This document shows, piece after piece, positions 26,001 through 35,344 of a stretch of 64,000 bases of DNA. A program made the translations under genes and the position numbers. Positions within the stretch are counted from its first letter, which is position 1. Each line of letters starts with the position of its first letter. Source of the DNA: Nonlabens xiamenensis (GTDB taxonomy: Bacteria; Bacteroidota; Bacteroidia; Flavobacteriales; Flavobacteriaceae); contig NZ_RMVE01000005.1 in assembly GCF_003865345.1 (NCBI RefSeq), positions 124,001-188,000 of the forward strand, written 5' to 3'. The notes under the pieces were generated by a model. That model searched no databases and was not told where the DNA came from. It saw nothing but the letters and a program-made list of their open reading frames with translations.

Positions 26001-27404
26001 TCAAGCGATTGTTTCGGGAATCGTATCGATCACTTGCCCAGTACCATATTTGTTGAGATAGGATCTAATGATCTGGTTGGTATGATAGGTAGCTTGTTTG
26101 CGATCCAAATGGGTTTCAAAATCCTCAAGGCCTTCAAGACCCTCAGCTGAATCTACAAATCCATAACCTTGGTACTCACCAGCCTTTATGAGTACAAAAC
26201 AAAGTTCGTCCTCGGATCGACCCGGCTGCTGTATCACGTAATTGGGATTTTGATTCTGGAGTGAAGCAATGGCCTGTTGTGCTCTTATATTGTAAAGAGA
26301 CACCAGTTCTTCCTCCCGGCAGACCCCTTTACAACTTTTGATTTTGTAGTGGCCAGTGCAATCAGCGGGCGTTTTAAAACTACAATACCTGGGGCAGAGT
26401 TGAAAATCCAGGCATAGTTGCTCCAATTGCTCTACTGCATGCGCCCGATCAAAGTGGGTGACCATGGTACAATCATAAGATTTGACCAAACCAACAGCAA
26501 ATTGTATGAGTCCGCGCTGGTTTTTGTAATGCAGAATTTGGTAGGCTCTTCTGGGCTTTTTTTGAGCGGCGTTGAATTTAGGATAATAATGCCTGATCAG
26601 ATCAGCCTCTTGTAATAAAGCTACGAGTTCGCTTCCGGTAGGAATATGCTCGATATGATAAATTTCCTGGCACATGAGATAGGCTTTACTTGATTTGGAG
26701 TAAAAATGGGACAACACTCTTTTTCTCAAATTGATTGCCTTACCTACATAAATAACCTTATGGCTTTTATTTTTAAAAAGATAAACACCCGGTGCATCCG
26801 GTAGATCGTTAAATTGTCTGCGATCCAAATGGGGAGGAAAGGTTCCTTCTTTATTCGTCCCCTTAAGGAATTGGGCAAAAGTTTTTCCATCAGCATCCAG
26901 ACCTAGAAGTTTTTGAAATAAGATGACGGTAGCGTCTGTATCTCCTTCGGCGCGGTGGCGATTTTCCAAACCAATCCCTAAGCCATTGCACAACCTCCCC
27001 AGGCTATACGAAGGCATTCCGGGTATTAGCTTTCGCGAAAGCCTTACCGTACAGAGCTTTTTACGCCTAAAGTCCCTGTTCAATCTTTTGAATTCATTGC
27101 GCAGAATATTATAGTCAAAGTTGACATTATGGGCCACAAAAATACAATCTCGGGTCATGCGTTCGATCTCGTCAGCCACTTCAGAAAAAAGCGGTGCGCT
27201 CGCAACCATCTCATTATCAATACCCGTTAGTCGGGTGATAAAGTCTGGGATCAGAACTTCAGGATCGATAAGGCTGGTGAATTTTTCTTCAATTTGATCG
27301 CCCAGCATTCGCACCACGCATATTTCAGTAATACGGTTACCGCTCAACTTGTTCCCTGTGGTTTCAATATCTACCACGCAATAATATTCCTCCTGTAGCT
27401 CCAA
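26001..27404 (-). CDS. DEDDh exonuclease fused to a GIY-YIG nuclease domain
   Basis: A 467-residue protein with two nuclease domains. Residues about 1-170 are a DnaQ-like 3'-5' exonuclease: VDIETTG (metal-binding Asp/Glu), VAHNVNFDYNIL, and HRAEGDTDAT with the last His/Asp pair. Residues about 200-285 are a UvrC-type GIY-YIG domain: PGVYLFKNKSHKVIYVGKAINLRKRVLSHF. The rest shows a Cys-rich stretch (LCPRYCSFKTPADCTGHYKI). This architecture resembles Cho/UvrC-related proteins fused to the epsilon-type exonuclease and should act on damaged or branched DNA. It is monocistronic and tail-to-tail with the hemerythrin gene. A degenerate palindrome copy is read as RLSRKL. Confidence 0.9.
   Translation of the reverse strand: MELQEEYYCVVDIETTGNKLSGNRITEICVVRMLGDQIEEKFTSLIDPEVLIPDFITRLTGIDNEMVASAPLFSEVADEIERMTRDCIFVAHNVNFDYNILRNEFKRLNRDFRRKKLCTVRLSRKLIPGMPSYSLGRLCNGLGIGLENRHRAEGDTDATVILFQKLLGLDADGKTFAQFLKGTNKEGTFPPHLDRRQFNDLPDAPGVYLFKNKSHKVIYVGKAINLRKRVLSHFYSKSSKAYLMCQEIYHIEHIPTGSELVALLQEADLIRHYYPKFNAAQKKPRRAYQILHYKNQRGLIQFAVGLVKSYDCTMVTHFDRAHAVEQLEQLCLDFQLCPRYCSFKTPADCTGHYKIKSCKGVCREEELVSLYNIRAQQAIASLQNQNPNYVIQQPGRSEDELCFVLIKAGEYQGYGFVDSAEGLEGLEDFETHLDRKQATYHTNQIIRSYLNKYGTGQVIDTIPETIA
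27028..27043. repeat. Dispersed palindrome, 14 of 16
   Basis: AGCTTTCGCGAAAGCC in the exonuclease domain gene, read as LSRKL. The 14-base core is intact. Confidence 0.8.
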
Positions 27405-27542
27405 TGAATCAAATGTGTTTTTGGAAATGTTCCAAAATTATGGAATAATTCCTAATATTTGTTTCACATCAAGGAATAAATTTAATTAAAGTTTGATTTT
27501 TAACAGAATCATGTTTTAATTGCAAGGGTCAGCAAAATTCCT

Positions 27543-29276
27543 ATGAATCATCCAACCAACATCTATTTATTGGGCATACTTATGCTCTTTTTGCAGAATT
27601 GCAGTGAGCATGATGTGAACTCATCAGATGTCGGCCAAACGAAAGCTGACATGGAGTCTTCTACGACAGATACATCCATTGCCCTTTCAGCAAAGAAAGA
27701 CAGTATAAAGTGGATGCTGAGAAATTTTAATAGGTGTGAATCAATCGCCCCTTCAAATTGTACCAAACAGTTCAGCGACCTGTTTGGTATTTACCTTAAT
27801 AAAGGTCAATATGGAGATGCTCTATCGCTCGTCCTGTCTTTTGAGGCAAAGAATTTAAATGATACTTTGGACCAACGCAAATGGTCTTTATATAGCAAAA
27901 TTGCTTTATATAATCAAATGGGTAACTTCCAGGAGTCATTGAAATTCAATGATTCTCTTCAAGTTTTGAGCAAACATTTTGAAAATGAAGGAATTCTAAT
28001 TTATGCCATGAGAAATCGGGCCATGCTTTATCAAAAGCTAGGGAATCCAGAAAAATCTTATCGTATTTTAGATAGTTTATTATATTCTAATGAGAGATTG
28101 GATGATTTTCAAAAGACTCAATTAATCAATGATTTGGGCATGTATGCTTTTTATATAGGCAATTACAATATGGCTATCAATCATTACCGTACAAGTTTTG
28201 AATTGTCTAAAGGACGAGCCGACCGCGCAGAATTTAAGGGATTGTATCATGCCAATTCTGCCGAGGCGTATATCGAACTTAAAGATTACACTGCCGCTAC
28301 TCGTCACTTGGATTCGTTTTATTCTTTGGACCAAAGCCTTATTCCTTATCCCCTAAGAAAGAGCGTGTTCAAATACGAATTGAGATTGGCCAAAGCAGAA
28401 GATTGGGGGAATGAACGTACTGAACAATTACTAGACAAGTTATCTAAGGATCAACAACAATTTTATGAAGATCGATACAAAAAAGAGTTGGATGCTCTAA
28501 GTTTGGAAAAGGAAAAAACACAAAAGCTCTTCATTGAAAAGCAAGAAGTCATAGTTAACAGATTGGAACAGCGGAACAGATTTTTCCTTTTAGGAGGAAT
28601 TTTGATTCTATTAATTGTTGGTATCTTTTTTAACAATTACAGGCAGAGAAAAGAACACCAAGTGGATGTGTTACTCAATCAACAACGATTGCTAAGAACG
28701 CAGATGAACCCTCATTTTATTTTTAATACATTAAGTAGCCTACATCATTTGATTGAAACAAATAGTGGGCAAGCCTCTAAGTATGTACTTCGCTTTTCTC
28801 GTCTATTGAGAAGGGTCTTACAAAACTCTATGAACAATGAGGTTTTATTATCAGATGAGTTGAGTGTGATTAAAGATTATCTCAATCTACAACAATTAAG
28901 ATTCCCCCATCGATTTAAATACAGCTTATTTGTCGACGAAAGAATTGAAACTGAGATGGTATCAATACCTCCTATGCTCATTCAGCCTTTTGTGGAGAAT
29001 GCATTGGAACATGGATTCGGTCAGATAAGTCATGTAGGTCATGTACAGATTGCGGTGAAAATGGATCACAACCAGCCAGAACGATTTATCACTTGTATAA
29101 TAACCGATGATGGAAGTGGATTGAGAACCCATAGTAAAAAAGGCTTTAAATCCACTTCAATTCAATTGATTTCAGATTTTTTAAAAAAAAGAACAGGTCA
29201 GGAGGTAAAAATCATAAATAAAGACCCAGATTGCGGGACTGGCGTTATCGTAGAACTTAAAATTCCAATCACCTAA
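27543..29276 (+). CDS. LytS-type histidine kinase with N-terminal lipobox and TPR region
   Basis: A 577-residue sensor kinase. The first 20 residues (IYLLGILMLFLQNC) look like a lipoprotein signal, followed by a helical TPR-like region (about 80-300; phrases such as AIALYNQMGNFQESLKFND and YQKLGNPEKSYRILDSLLY). A membrane helix is at about 346-365 (FFLLGGILILLIVGIFF). The kinase part has QMNPHFIFNTLSSLHHLIE with the phospho-acceptor His near 392, the N box MLIQPFVENALEHG and the G box TDDGSGL. It is directly followed, four bases later, by its LytTR regulator. TPR in the periplasm would give a peptide or protein-sensing input; that is inferred from topology. Confidence 0.9.
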   Translation: MNHPTNIYLLGILMLFLQNCSEHDVNSSDVGQTKADMESSTTDTSIALSAKKDSIKWMLRNFNRCESIAPSNCTKQFSDLFGIYLNKGQYGDALSLVLSFEAKNLNDTLDQRKWSLYSKIALYNQMGNFQESLKFNDSLQVLSKHFENEGILIYAMRNRAMLYQKLGNPEKSYRILDSLLYSNERLDDFQKTQLINDLGMYAFYIGNYNMAINHYRTSFELSKGRADRAEFKGLYHANSAEAYIELKDYTAATRHLDSFYSLDQSLIPYPLRKSVFKYELRLAKAEDWGNERTEQLLDKLSKDQQQFYEDRYKKELDALSLEKEKTQKLFIEKQEVIVNRLEQRNRFFLLGGILILLIVGIFFNNYRQRKEHQVDVLLNQQRLLRTQMNPHFIFNTLSSLHHLIETNSGQASKYVLRFSRLLRRVLQNSMNNEVLLSDELSVIKDYLNLQQLRFPHRFKYSLFVDERIETEMVSIPPMLIQPFVENALEHGFGQISHVGHVQIAVKMDHNQPERFITCIITDDGSGLRTHSKKGFKSTSIQLISDFLKKRTGQEVKIINKDPDCGTGVIVELKIPIT

Positions 29277-29280
29277 ACAT

Positions 29281-30036
29281 ATGTCCTTAAAACTTGTAAG
29301 TATTGATGATGAAAAATATATTCGGGATACTTTAATACACCAAGTGCAAAGTTTGTTTCCCGGAGTAGTGGAGGTTGCCGGTCAGGCCGAAAGTGTTGAA
29401 ACAGGTAAGCAACTTATAATTGAGGTAAATCCTGATATTGTGTTGTTGGATATTGAATTGGGAGACGGTAGCGCCTTTGATCTACTGAACGCTCTCCCTA
29501 ATACAATGTTTGAATTGATTTTTGTGACTGGGTATGATCAGCACGCGATTGAGGCCATCAGGTTGGGAGCTCTTGATTACATTCTGAAGCCTATTGATCC
29601 TGAGGAATTGCAAAATGCCATGGATCAGGCGATTATTAATGCCAGGGGCAAGCGTCAAGATATTCAGAAAATCTTAGGGGTGGCACAAAATTTTTATGCC
29701 AAAAGAAAAAAGCAAAACATTGTCCTTAAGACGCTAGAAGGTACTCATATACTGGAGATAAATAAGATTATGTATTGTAGTAGCGAGGGAAATTATACCA
29801 CTTTTTACCTTGAAGATGAAACAAGTATCATGATTTCTAAACCACTAAAGTTTGCGGTGGAGCTTTTGCCTGAGGCGTATTTTGTGCGATGCCAACAATC
29901 CTATTTGGTCAATGTTCATTACGTCGGTAAACTGGTCAACGCTGGTTCACTTATTTTAAAAAATGGCACAGAGATTCCGGTATCGGGAGCGAGAAAAGAA
30001 CAAGTATTTCAATCTATACTAAATAAAATGAATTGA
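29281..30036 (+). CDS. LytTR-family response regulator
   Basis: A 251-residue regulator with a receiver domain (acidic DDE at 9-11, phospho-acceptor Asp near 57 in VLLDIELGDG, Lys in YILKPIDP) and a C-terminal LytTR DNA-binding domain (IMYCSSEGNYTTFYLED, YFVRCQQSYLVNVHYVGKL). It is four bases after the TPR kinase gene, so the two form a pair. The product presumably binds repeats upstream of its targets; the lipoprotein genes at 30127 and 31211 that follow are plausible targets, inferred from position only. Confidence 0.94.
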   Translation: MSLKLVSIDDEKYIRDTLIHQVQSLFPGVVEVAGQAESVETGKQLIIEVNPDIVLLDIELGDGSAFDLLNALPNTMFELIFVTGYDQHAIEAIRLGALDYILKPIDPEELQNAMDQAIINARGKRQDIQKILGVAQNFYAKRKKQNIVLKTLEGTHILEINKIMYCSSEGNYTTFYLEDETSIMISKPLKFAVELLPEAYFVRCQQSYLVNVHYVGKLVNAGSLILKNGTEIPVSGARKEQVFQSILNKMN

Positions 30037-30126
30037 GATCCATGGAATTTGCAACCAGCTCCAAGTTATTTGAATTAGCTCAAGGGAGCATAAGAATACC
30101 TCCTATCTTTACTAAAAACCTACCTT

Positions 30127-30924
30127 ATGAAATTATTTTTTTCAATTACAATTTGTTTGCTTTTTCTACAATGTACAACCGAAGATTATCTTGCAGAATC
30201 TCCAACTAATGATGTCAACGTTGACATTTCTGCTAAAACATTATCACCTATTTCTTATGAAATAGATGAGCATCAGGCTATTTTACATCGTAATTCATTT
30301 GTAGTAGGAGAGATCATGCGGTTGTCTTTTGCCGATAGGCAATATATATTGAGTCAGCTTGATCCATTGACGCGTACTTGTTCAATGAATCAGCTCTTCA
30401 GCAATACTGATTTTTTACAGAACTACTATCATATTGTTCAGTTTGGTCAAATGGATTTTAGTCTTTGCACCAACCCAGACGCTAGGCTTTGGCCACCGGA
30501 AGATCCTTTAGAACCTTTTGATAGACCTAGTGATATCATTAATTTTCCCAGTAGTGACACTTATGCGTTTAAATCGAGCGTAGAGAGTTATCACACAGAA
30601 ATCTATATACCCGTGGATTATTCAAATGGTGATATCTTGACTGTTGGACACCCTTTGGTAGATCAGCTGTCTCATCAAGGTTTGGCTGTTTATGATCCCC
30701 CTGTCGAGCTTCAAAATGGACTACAAGATTGTATAAAATGGTCTCAAAGCACAAGTATTGGAAATCAAAATTTAGCCGATGGTGACCCATTTGTACTTTC
30801 AAGGCCAAAATCCAGTGAGACGTATAGGTTTCCCTACATCAGCTTTGATATTGAAGATTTTCTACAACCTCTATACTCCCCTGGAAATCCATCTGGACCT
30901 GGGTTAAGTAGCGCCCAACCTTAA
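30127..30924 (+). CDS. Secreted lipoprotein of unknown function
   Basis: A 265-residue protein with a signal peptide ending in a lipobox (MKLFFSITICLLFLQC, Cys 16). The mature part has no family I recognise. It contains Pro/Asp-rich phrases such as RLWPPEDPLEPFDRPSDIIN, a region of mixed strands (FKSSVESYHTEIYIPVDYSNG) and a C-terminal tail SPGNPSGPGLSSAQP. It follows the LytTR pair by 90 bases and ends at a strong terminator, so it may be the last gene of that operon or a target of the regulator. Confidence 0.75.
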   Translation: MKLFFSITICLLFLQCTTEDYLAESPTNDVNVDISAKTLSPISYEIDEHQAILHRNSFVVGEIMRLSFADRQYILSQLDPLTRTCSMNQLFSNTDFLQNYYHIVQFGQMDFSLCTNPDARLWPPEDPLEPFDRPSDIINFPSSDTYAFKSSVESYHTEIYIPVDYSNGDILTVGHPLVDQLSHQGLAVYDPPVELQNGLQDCIKWSQSTSIGNQNLADGDPFVLSRPKSSETYRFPYISFDIEDFLQPLYSPGNPSGPGLSSAQP

Positions 30925-30941
30925 ATATATTACCTAAATTT

Positions 30942-30976
30942 AAAAACCGCTCCTTCCATTACCGAGCGGTTTTTTT
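30942..30976 (+). terminator. Intrinsic terminator
   Basis: ACCGCTC pairs with GAGCGGT around a loop, followed by seven T. It ends the lipoprotein gene and the LytTR pair upstream. Confidence 0.85.
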
Positions 30977-31136
30977 ATGGGTTTTCCCAAAATAAAAGGA
31001 GCTTTAAAAGTTCAAGTATTCAGCTGCCAAGAAAGAAACAGACCTGGCTGAATTGGTAATTTGAATTCAAGATTCAGAAATATGAAGTGAACAAGGCTTG
31101 ATATGAATCGGCCCTGAATTGATCAACCCAGATCCA

Positions 31137-31144
31137 TAGTTTTG
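31137..31144 (+). promoter_or_regulatory. Candidate promoter box for the 31.2 kb lipoprotein
   Basis: TAGTTTTG fits TAnnTTTG; a TTG lies at 31119-31121, at a spacing of 15 bases, a little short. The gene starts 67 bases downstream. Confidence 0.4.
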
Positions 31145-31210
31145 GGTTGTAATTCACAATTACCGCGGTATCTGAAAAGCGAATGAGTAGGATAATTAAA
31201 ATTTTATATC

Positions 31211-31756
31211 ATGAAAAAAATGTTGAAACCATTAATTCTAATAGTAAGTATTGGGTTATTCTTTGCTTGTTCGACCGAAGAAAGCGCAGAGTTTCCAGAT
31301 GTTGGTCCTGATTTTCAGAAAAACGATCCTTTTATTGGAGATGAAGACCAAACTCCACAAAGCACTTATATACGAGCAGACTTATCACCGATCGTTCTAG
31401 GACCACAGGATGGTAGTTGTTCAGCTGGACAAGTTAATTCCGAAGATCACGAATTAAGAGTGCTTAGAGGAGCTCTTAGTTCTGGTTCAGGTAATAACCC
31501 AGCATTGAGGGTGACTGTACGCATCAGTGATGGAAATAACTATGAGCAATACATCAGAATTATACCAGAAGATCAATTGGATACTCGTGTCACACTTACA
31601 CAAGGTATAGCTAACCTAGGGGAGTTATCCACTGGGAGTCTAAACGATGGATTTGTGAACGTTTCTGTACAGAGTATTTTACCTGTTGAAAACGGTACTG
31701 ATGTATCCAATTATTATAAACACAGTGATACAGCTGGTAACTTAGGTTGCCAATAA
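31211..31756 (+). CDS. Small lipoprotein of unknown function
   Basis: A 181-residue lipoprotein (MKKMLKPLILIVSIGLFFAC, Cys 20). The mature protein has an acidic start (STEESAEFPDVG), then a likely beta-rich domain with NNPALRVTVRISDGNNYEQYIRI and GELSTGSLNDGFVNVSVQSILP. The phrase ALRVTVRIS and the three Cys residues, including one at the very end, are the only notable points. I do not recognise the family. It has its own candidate promoter and terminator, so it is probably transcribed alone, in a 285-base spacer after the preceding lipoprotein gene. Confidence 0.75.
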   Translation: MKKMLKPLILIVSIGLFFACSTEESAEFPDVGPDFQKNDPFIGDEDQTPQSTYIRADLSPIVLGPQDGSCSAGQVNSEDHELRVLRGALSSGSGNNPALRVTVRISDGNNYEQYIRIIPEDQLDTRVTLTQGIANLGELSTGSLNDGFVNVSVQSILPVENGTDVSNYYKHSDTAGNLGCQ

Positions 31757-31783
31757 TTACTTACTTTGCCAACCACCAAGAAT

Positions 31784-31812
31784 AAACCCTCCCACCGTGG
31801 AGGGTTTTTTTA
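31784..31812 (+). terminator. Intrinsic terminator
   Basis: AAACCCTCC pairs with GGAGGGTTT around a six-base loop, followed by a T run. It begins 28 bases after the lipoprotein stop. Confidence 0.9.
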
Positions 31813-32021
31813 TTGGTGCTTCATTGAGTCATTCACCCTCTATATCTCCTTTTTATGACCATCTTTCTCAAAACGAATGTAAAGCACCGATAGAACTATA
31901 GTTAAATCGATGATGATTTAGTAAATAATATCACTTGATGTATTTAGATATAGTAAGGCTATATAAATGTGAACTTGTTTACCTTCGATAACAATTTTCA
32001 TATGTCTTGACCGTTTTAATT

Positions 32022-33611
32022 TTAACTACTACAACTCAATCTACTACAGCCTACTTTATCCTTGGCCCAATCTGGCCTTTTGGCATACCATTGATCATAT
32101 TGAGGTTGCTCTTCGTAAGGTCTCTTCAGCATGTCATATACTTCTCTTAATACGCTATAGTCTCCTTGTTCAGCCGCATCAATGACCATTTGGGCTATAT
32201 AGTTGCGCAGTATGTATTTAGGATTGGTGGCATTCATTTGCTGTGTTCTCGCTTTCGCGAAAGCAACAGACGTCAAGCTACTTTTATCATTATCATGCTT
32301 GGTTCTCTTTCCGTAGTCTTCCAACCAACTCAACCACTGATTTTTAATCTTTTTTGTCATCTGGGCCAACTCGTAAAAAGACATCGAAATTACTTTAAAG
32401 GCGTCCTCAGGGGAATGGTCAATTTCTACTTTGCTCAATTCCCGGTAAAAGAGCGTCATGTCGGTTTCATGTTCGTGTAACAAATTCTCCAGCCTTTGAA
32501 TAAGCTCTATATCTGATGCATTTGCTTTTTGCCAGCCCAGCTTTTCTGCCATTCCGCTGAGGTATTGTTGCTGATACCTGGTTTTGTAACTGTTCAATAT
32601 ACCTTGTAAAGCTTTGCTGTCCTCAATTAGAGGAAACAAGGCATTGGCGAGCTGGAGCAAGTTCCATAATCCAATTTCTGGCTGTGCGCCGTAACGATAA
32701 CGCTTGTGTTGATTGTCAGTCGTATTAGGTGTCCAGCTGTGATCATAGGGGTCCAAAAACCCAAAAGGGCCGTAGTCTATGGTCAATCCTAAAATGGACA
32801 TGTTGTCCGTATTCATCACGCCATGTACAAAACCTACCCGTTGCCAGTGCATGATCATTTTTAATGTACGATCAGTGACCTCTTGAAAGAACTCCAGATA
32901 GGCCTCTTTTCCGCTACCAGTAATGTCTGGGTAGAATGTACTTATGGTGTAATCGGTGAGCTTTTTAAGCAATTCATGGTCACCTTGAGCAGCAAACCAT
33001 TCAAAATGCCCGAAACGTATAAAACTAGGCGCCACCCGACATACAATAGCTCCAGGTTCATACGCGGCATTCCCATCGTACATCACATCCCTTAAAACTT
33101 GTTCGCCAGAAAGTGCTAATGATAGCGATCGGGTAGTGGGGATGCCTAAATGATGCATGGCTTCACTGCACAGATGTTCGCGTATACTGGATCTCAAGAC
33201 TGCTAGCCCATCGCCGCGTCTGGAATAGGGTGTAGGTCCGGCGCCTTTAAGTTGAAAAGCCCAGCGCTGGCCGTTGATTATGCTTTCAAACAAATTAATG
33301 GCCCGGCCATCTCCTAACTGCCCTGCCCAATGACCAAATTGATGTCCTGCATAACCCATAGCATAAGGAGTGCTACCTTTGACCAATTCCTGACCGGTAA
33401 ATACTGCTTCAAAGGTGGAATCATTGATGTCCTCCTCTTTGAATCCCAGTTCGTAGGCCAGATCCGACACATGAATTATAGCGGAGTTGGGAAATTTCAG
33501 CGGTTGGGCGAGAGAATAAGCTGCTCCCTGGACCTGACGTATAAAGTTTTTTTCCTCCGCATCCTGGGGTAAGGCTGTCGTAAAACTAGGTTGATGGCTC
33601 AATGGCTTCAT
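32022..33611 (-). CDS. selO: Protein adenylyltransferase SelO
   Basis: A 529-residue SelO/YdiU (UPF0061) pseudokinase that transfers AMP from ATP to Ser/Thr/Tyr of target proteins, affecting redox homeostasis. Conserved segments are GYAGHQFGHWAGQLGDGRA, QLKGAGPTPYSRRGDGLAVLRSSIREHLCSEAM with the nucleotide-binding Lys/Arg, and FVHGVMNTDNMSILGLTIDYGPFGFLDPYD with the metal-binding Asn and Asp. The C-terminus ends in Cys-containing GCSRLSCSS, like the conserved Cys tail of bacterial SelO, so the protein is complete. Length is normal for bacterial members. It is transcribed alone. A dispersed palindrome is read as AFAK. Confidence 0.96.
   Translation of the reverse strand: MKPLSHQPSFTTALPQDAEEKNFIRQVQGAAYSLAQPLKFPNSAIIHVSDLAYELGFKEEDINDSTFEAVFTGQELVKGSTPYAMGYAGHQFGHWAGQLGDGRAINLFESIINGQRWAFQLKGAGPTPYSRRGDGLAVLRSSIREHLCSEAMHHLGIPTTRSLSLALSGEQVLRDVMYDGNAAYEPGAIVCRVAPSFIRFGHFEWFAAQGDHELLKKLTDYTISTFYPDITGSGKEAYLEFFQEVTDRTLKMIMHWQRVGFVHGVMNTDNMSILGLTIDYGPFGFLDPYDHSWTPNTTDNQHKRYRYGAQPEIGLWNLLQLANALFPLIEDSKALQGILNSYKTRYQQQYLSGMAEKLGWQKANASDIELIQRLENLLHEHETDMTLFYRELSKVEIDHSPEDAFKVISMSFYELAQMTKKIKNQWLSWLEDYGKRTKHDNDKSSLTSVAFAKARTQQMNATNPKYILRNYIAQMVIDAAEQGDYSVLREVYDMLKRPYEEQPQYDQWYAKRPDWAKDKVGCSRLSCSS
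32250..32265. repeat. Dispersed palindrome, 15 of 16
   Basis: CGCTTTCGCGAAAGCA in selO, read as AFAK on the minus strand. Confidence 0.85.
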
Positions 33612-33727
33612 GTTACAAACTTAGACAATCCATTCCTCCAGCCCAGCTAAATAAAGCCCAAATCTAAACGATCTTATAACGCAGGATGAGTTGATTGTAT
33701 GGTGGAAATGATGAGTCAGCATAATAT

Positions 33728-33743
33728 CGCTTTCGCGAAAGCG
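33728..33743. repeat. Dispersed palindrome, perfect intergenic copy
   Basis: CGCTTTCGCGAAAGCG in the 254-base spacer between selO and the GlmU-like gene. It is the only perfect copy outside a gene in the window. Confidence 0.9.
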
Positions 33744-33865
33744 ACATGACCCGCATGAACGATTTCCAGGTCGTCCTAGACCATGTACTGGGCATGAAGT
33801 GTCCCTTTCACAGGAGGGTGGAAAAATGATTTTCTTTCACGACCTTTGTGATTCAAAATGCCGAT

Positions 33866-35038
33866 ATGAATCTTATCCTAGCCGATTTCCAATCTCATCA
33901 ACGACTTTTACCATTTACCTATACCCGACCAGCCGCCGAAATCAGATGCGGGATACGCACCTTTACCGAAAAATGGGGAAAGGCACTGGATACTCAACCC
34001 AGTTTTCTGACTGAGGATTACCTGCAGGAGAAGTATCCGCTGGTGGAAACCGAAGACAATAGCGTGGTGGCAGCGACCGTATTTCCTACGGAAGCCATTG
34101 TAAAGGCGATCAAGGCATTGAAACCAGAACAAAAACTGATGGCAGCCGACCGGCTGATTGCCTATAGATCGGCCAACGTTCATACGCCGACCATCGAACT
34201 CGAGCAGGTTTTGTTGATGGATGAAGTAGAAGCCATAGACCATACCTGGGATATTTTTTCCAAAAATGGCAAGGCGCTTCAGGCGGATTTTGATCAAATT
34301 ACTCAGGGGAGGAAAAGTGCTCCTATCCCTGAAGGTGTGCAATACCTCTCACCCGAAAATATATTTATTGAAGAAGGAGCGCGTATCCAATTTGCGACCT
34401 TAAATGCCAGTACAGGCCCAATTTATATTGGTAAAAATGCTGAAGTCATGGAAGGCTCGATCATCCGCGGTGGCTTTGCCTTGTGCGATCACTCTGCCAC
34501 CAAACTAGGAACAAAGGTCTACGGCCCCACAACGGTAGGTCCACACTCCAAAATAGGCGGCGAAGTCAATAATTCGGTCATCTTCGGATATTCCAATAAG
34601 GGACATGAAGGATTTCTGGGAAATTCGGTCTTGGGCGAATGGTGTAATATAGGTGCCGATTCCAATACGAGTAACCTTAAAAACAACTACGCCGAAGTCA
34701 AACTCTGGAATTATGAAACCGGCCGTTTCGCCAAGACAGGCTTACAATTCTGTGGACTCATGATGGGCGATCATTCTAAATGTGGGATCAATACAATGTT
34801 CAATACAGGAACCGTGGTCGGCGTGAGTGCCAATATATACGGTGCCGGCTACCCGCGCAATTTTATCCCTTCCTTCAATTGGGGAGGTCCCCAGGGCAAC
34901 ATGACTTATAAAACGCAAAAGGCTTATGAAGTGGCCGATGTGGTCATGCAAAGAAGAGGTCTGACCCTGCATCAGACGGACATCAGAATATTGGATCGGG
35001 TTTTTGAAGATACCTCAGTGTTCAGAAAAGACAAGTAA
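33866..35038 (+). CDS. GlmU-like protein (putative sugar nucleotidyltransferase with left-handed beta-helix)
   Basis: A 390-residue Bacteroidota protein of the GlmU-like type. The N-terminal domain (about 1-180) resembles a nucleotidyltransferase with ANLILADFQSH-like start and TRPAAEIRCGIRTFTEKWG; the later part (about 190-370) has hexapeptide repeats of a left-handed beta-helix (GPIYIGKNAEVMEGSIIRGGFALCDHS, NSVIFGYSNKGHEG, ADSNTSNLKNNYAEV). The catalytic role is not settled for this subfamily, so it may act in sugar nucleotide metabolism for the cell surface. I chose the ATG before NLILAD; an upstream in-frame ATG at 33848 adds six residues. It is monocistronic. Confidence 0.85.
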   Translation: MNLILADFQSHQRLLPFTYTRPAAEIRCGIRTFTEKWGKALDTQPSFLTEDYLQEKYPLVETEDNSVVAATVFPTEAIVKAIKALKPEQKLMAADRLIAYRSANVHTPTIELEQVLLMDEVEAIDHTWDIFSKNGKALQADFDQITQGRKSAPIPEGVQYLSPENIFIEEGARIQFATLNASTGPIYIGKNAEVMEGSIIRGGFALCDHSATKLGTKVYGPTTVGPHSKIGGEVNNSVIFGYSNKGHEGFLGNSVLGEWCNIGADSNTSNLKNNYAEVKLWNYETGRFAKTGLQFCGLMMGDHSKCGINTMFNTGTVVGVSANIYGAGYPRNFIPSFNWGGPQGNMTYKTQKAYEVADVVMQRRGLTLHQTDIRILDRVFEDTSVFRKDK

Positions 35039-35269
35039 GTGTAAATAAATGCTGGAATCATTATTTTATTAATTATATATTATTCCCTAAATCATCCAGG
35101 TCTAAGTGTTTTTCATGGAGCGGTTTCTACGCTATTTTCTAATTTCCGTTCCTAGAAAGATATCTATTTATCGCGTGTAATTCTTCACTAAATTAATTTT
35201 AACACATTGAAACAAGCGAATTACAGTAGTATTTTTAAAATTTAAATAGTCGATGATTAAAATTAATAG

Positions 35270-35297
35270 TTGGAATGTTTAAAAAATTCTATATTTG
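35270..35297 (+). promoter_or_regulatory. Promoter of the caspase operon
   Basis: TTG (35270-35272) and TATATTTG (35290-35297), spaced by 17 bases, match the Bacteroidota promoter exactly. The start would be near 35304, giving a long untranslated leader before the first gene at 35594. Confidence 0.75.
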
Positions 35298-35344
35298 ACA
35301 TGTGATTAGTTTTAATAATTGATTGCAATTCCTTCCCTTAAATT

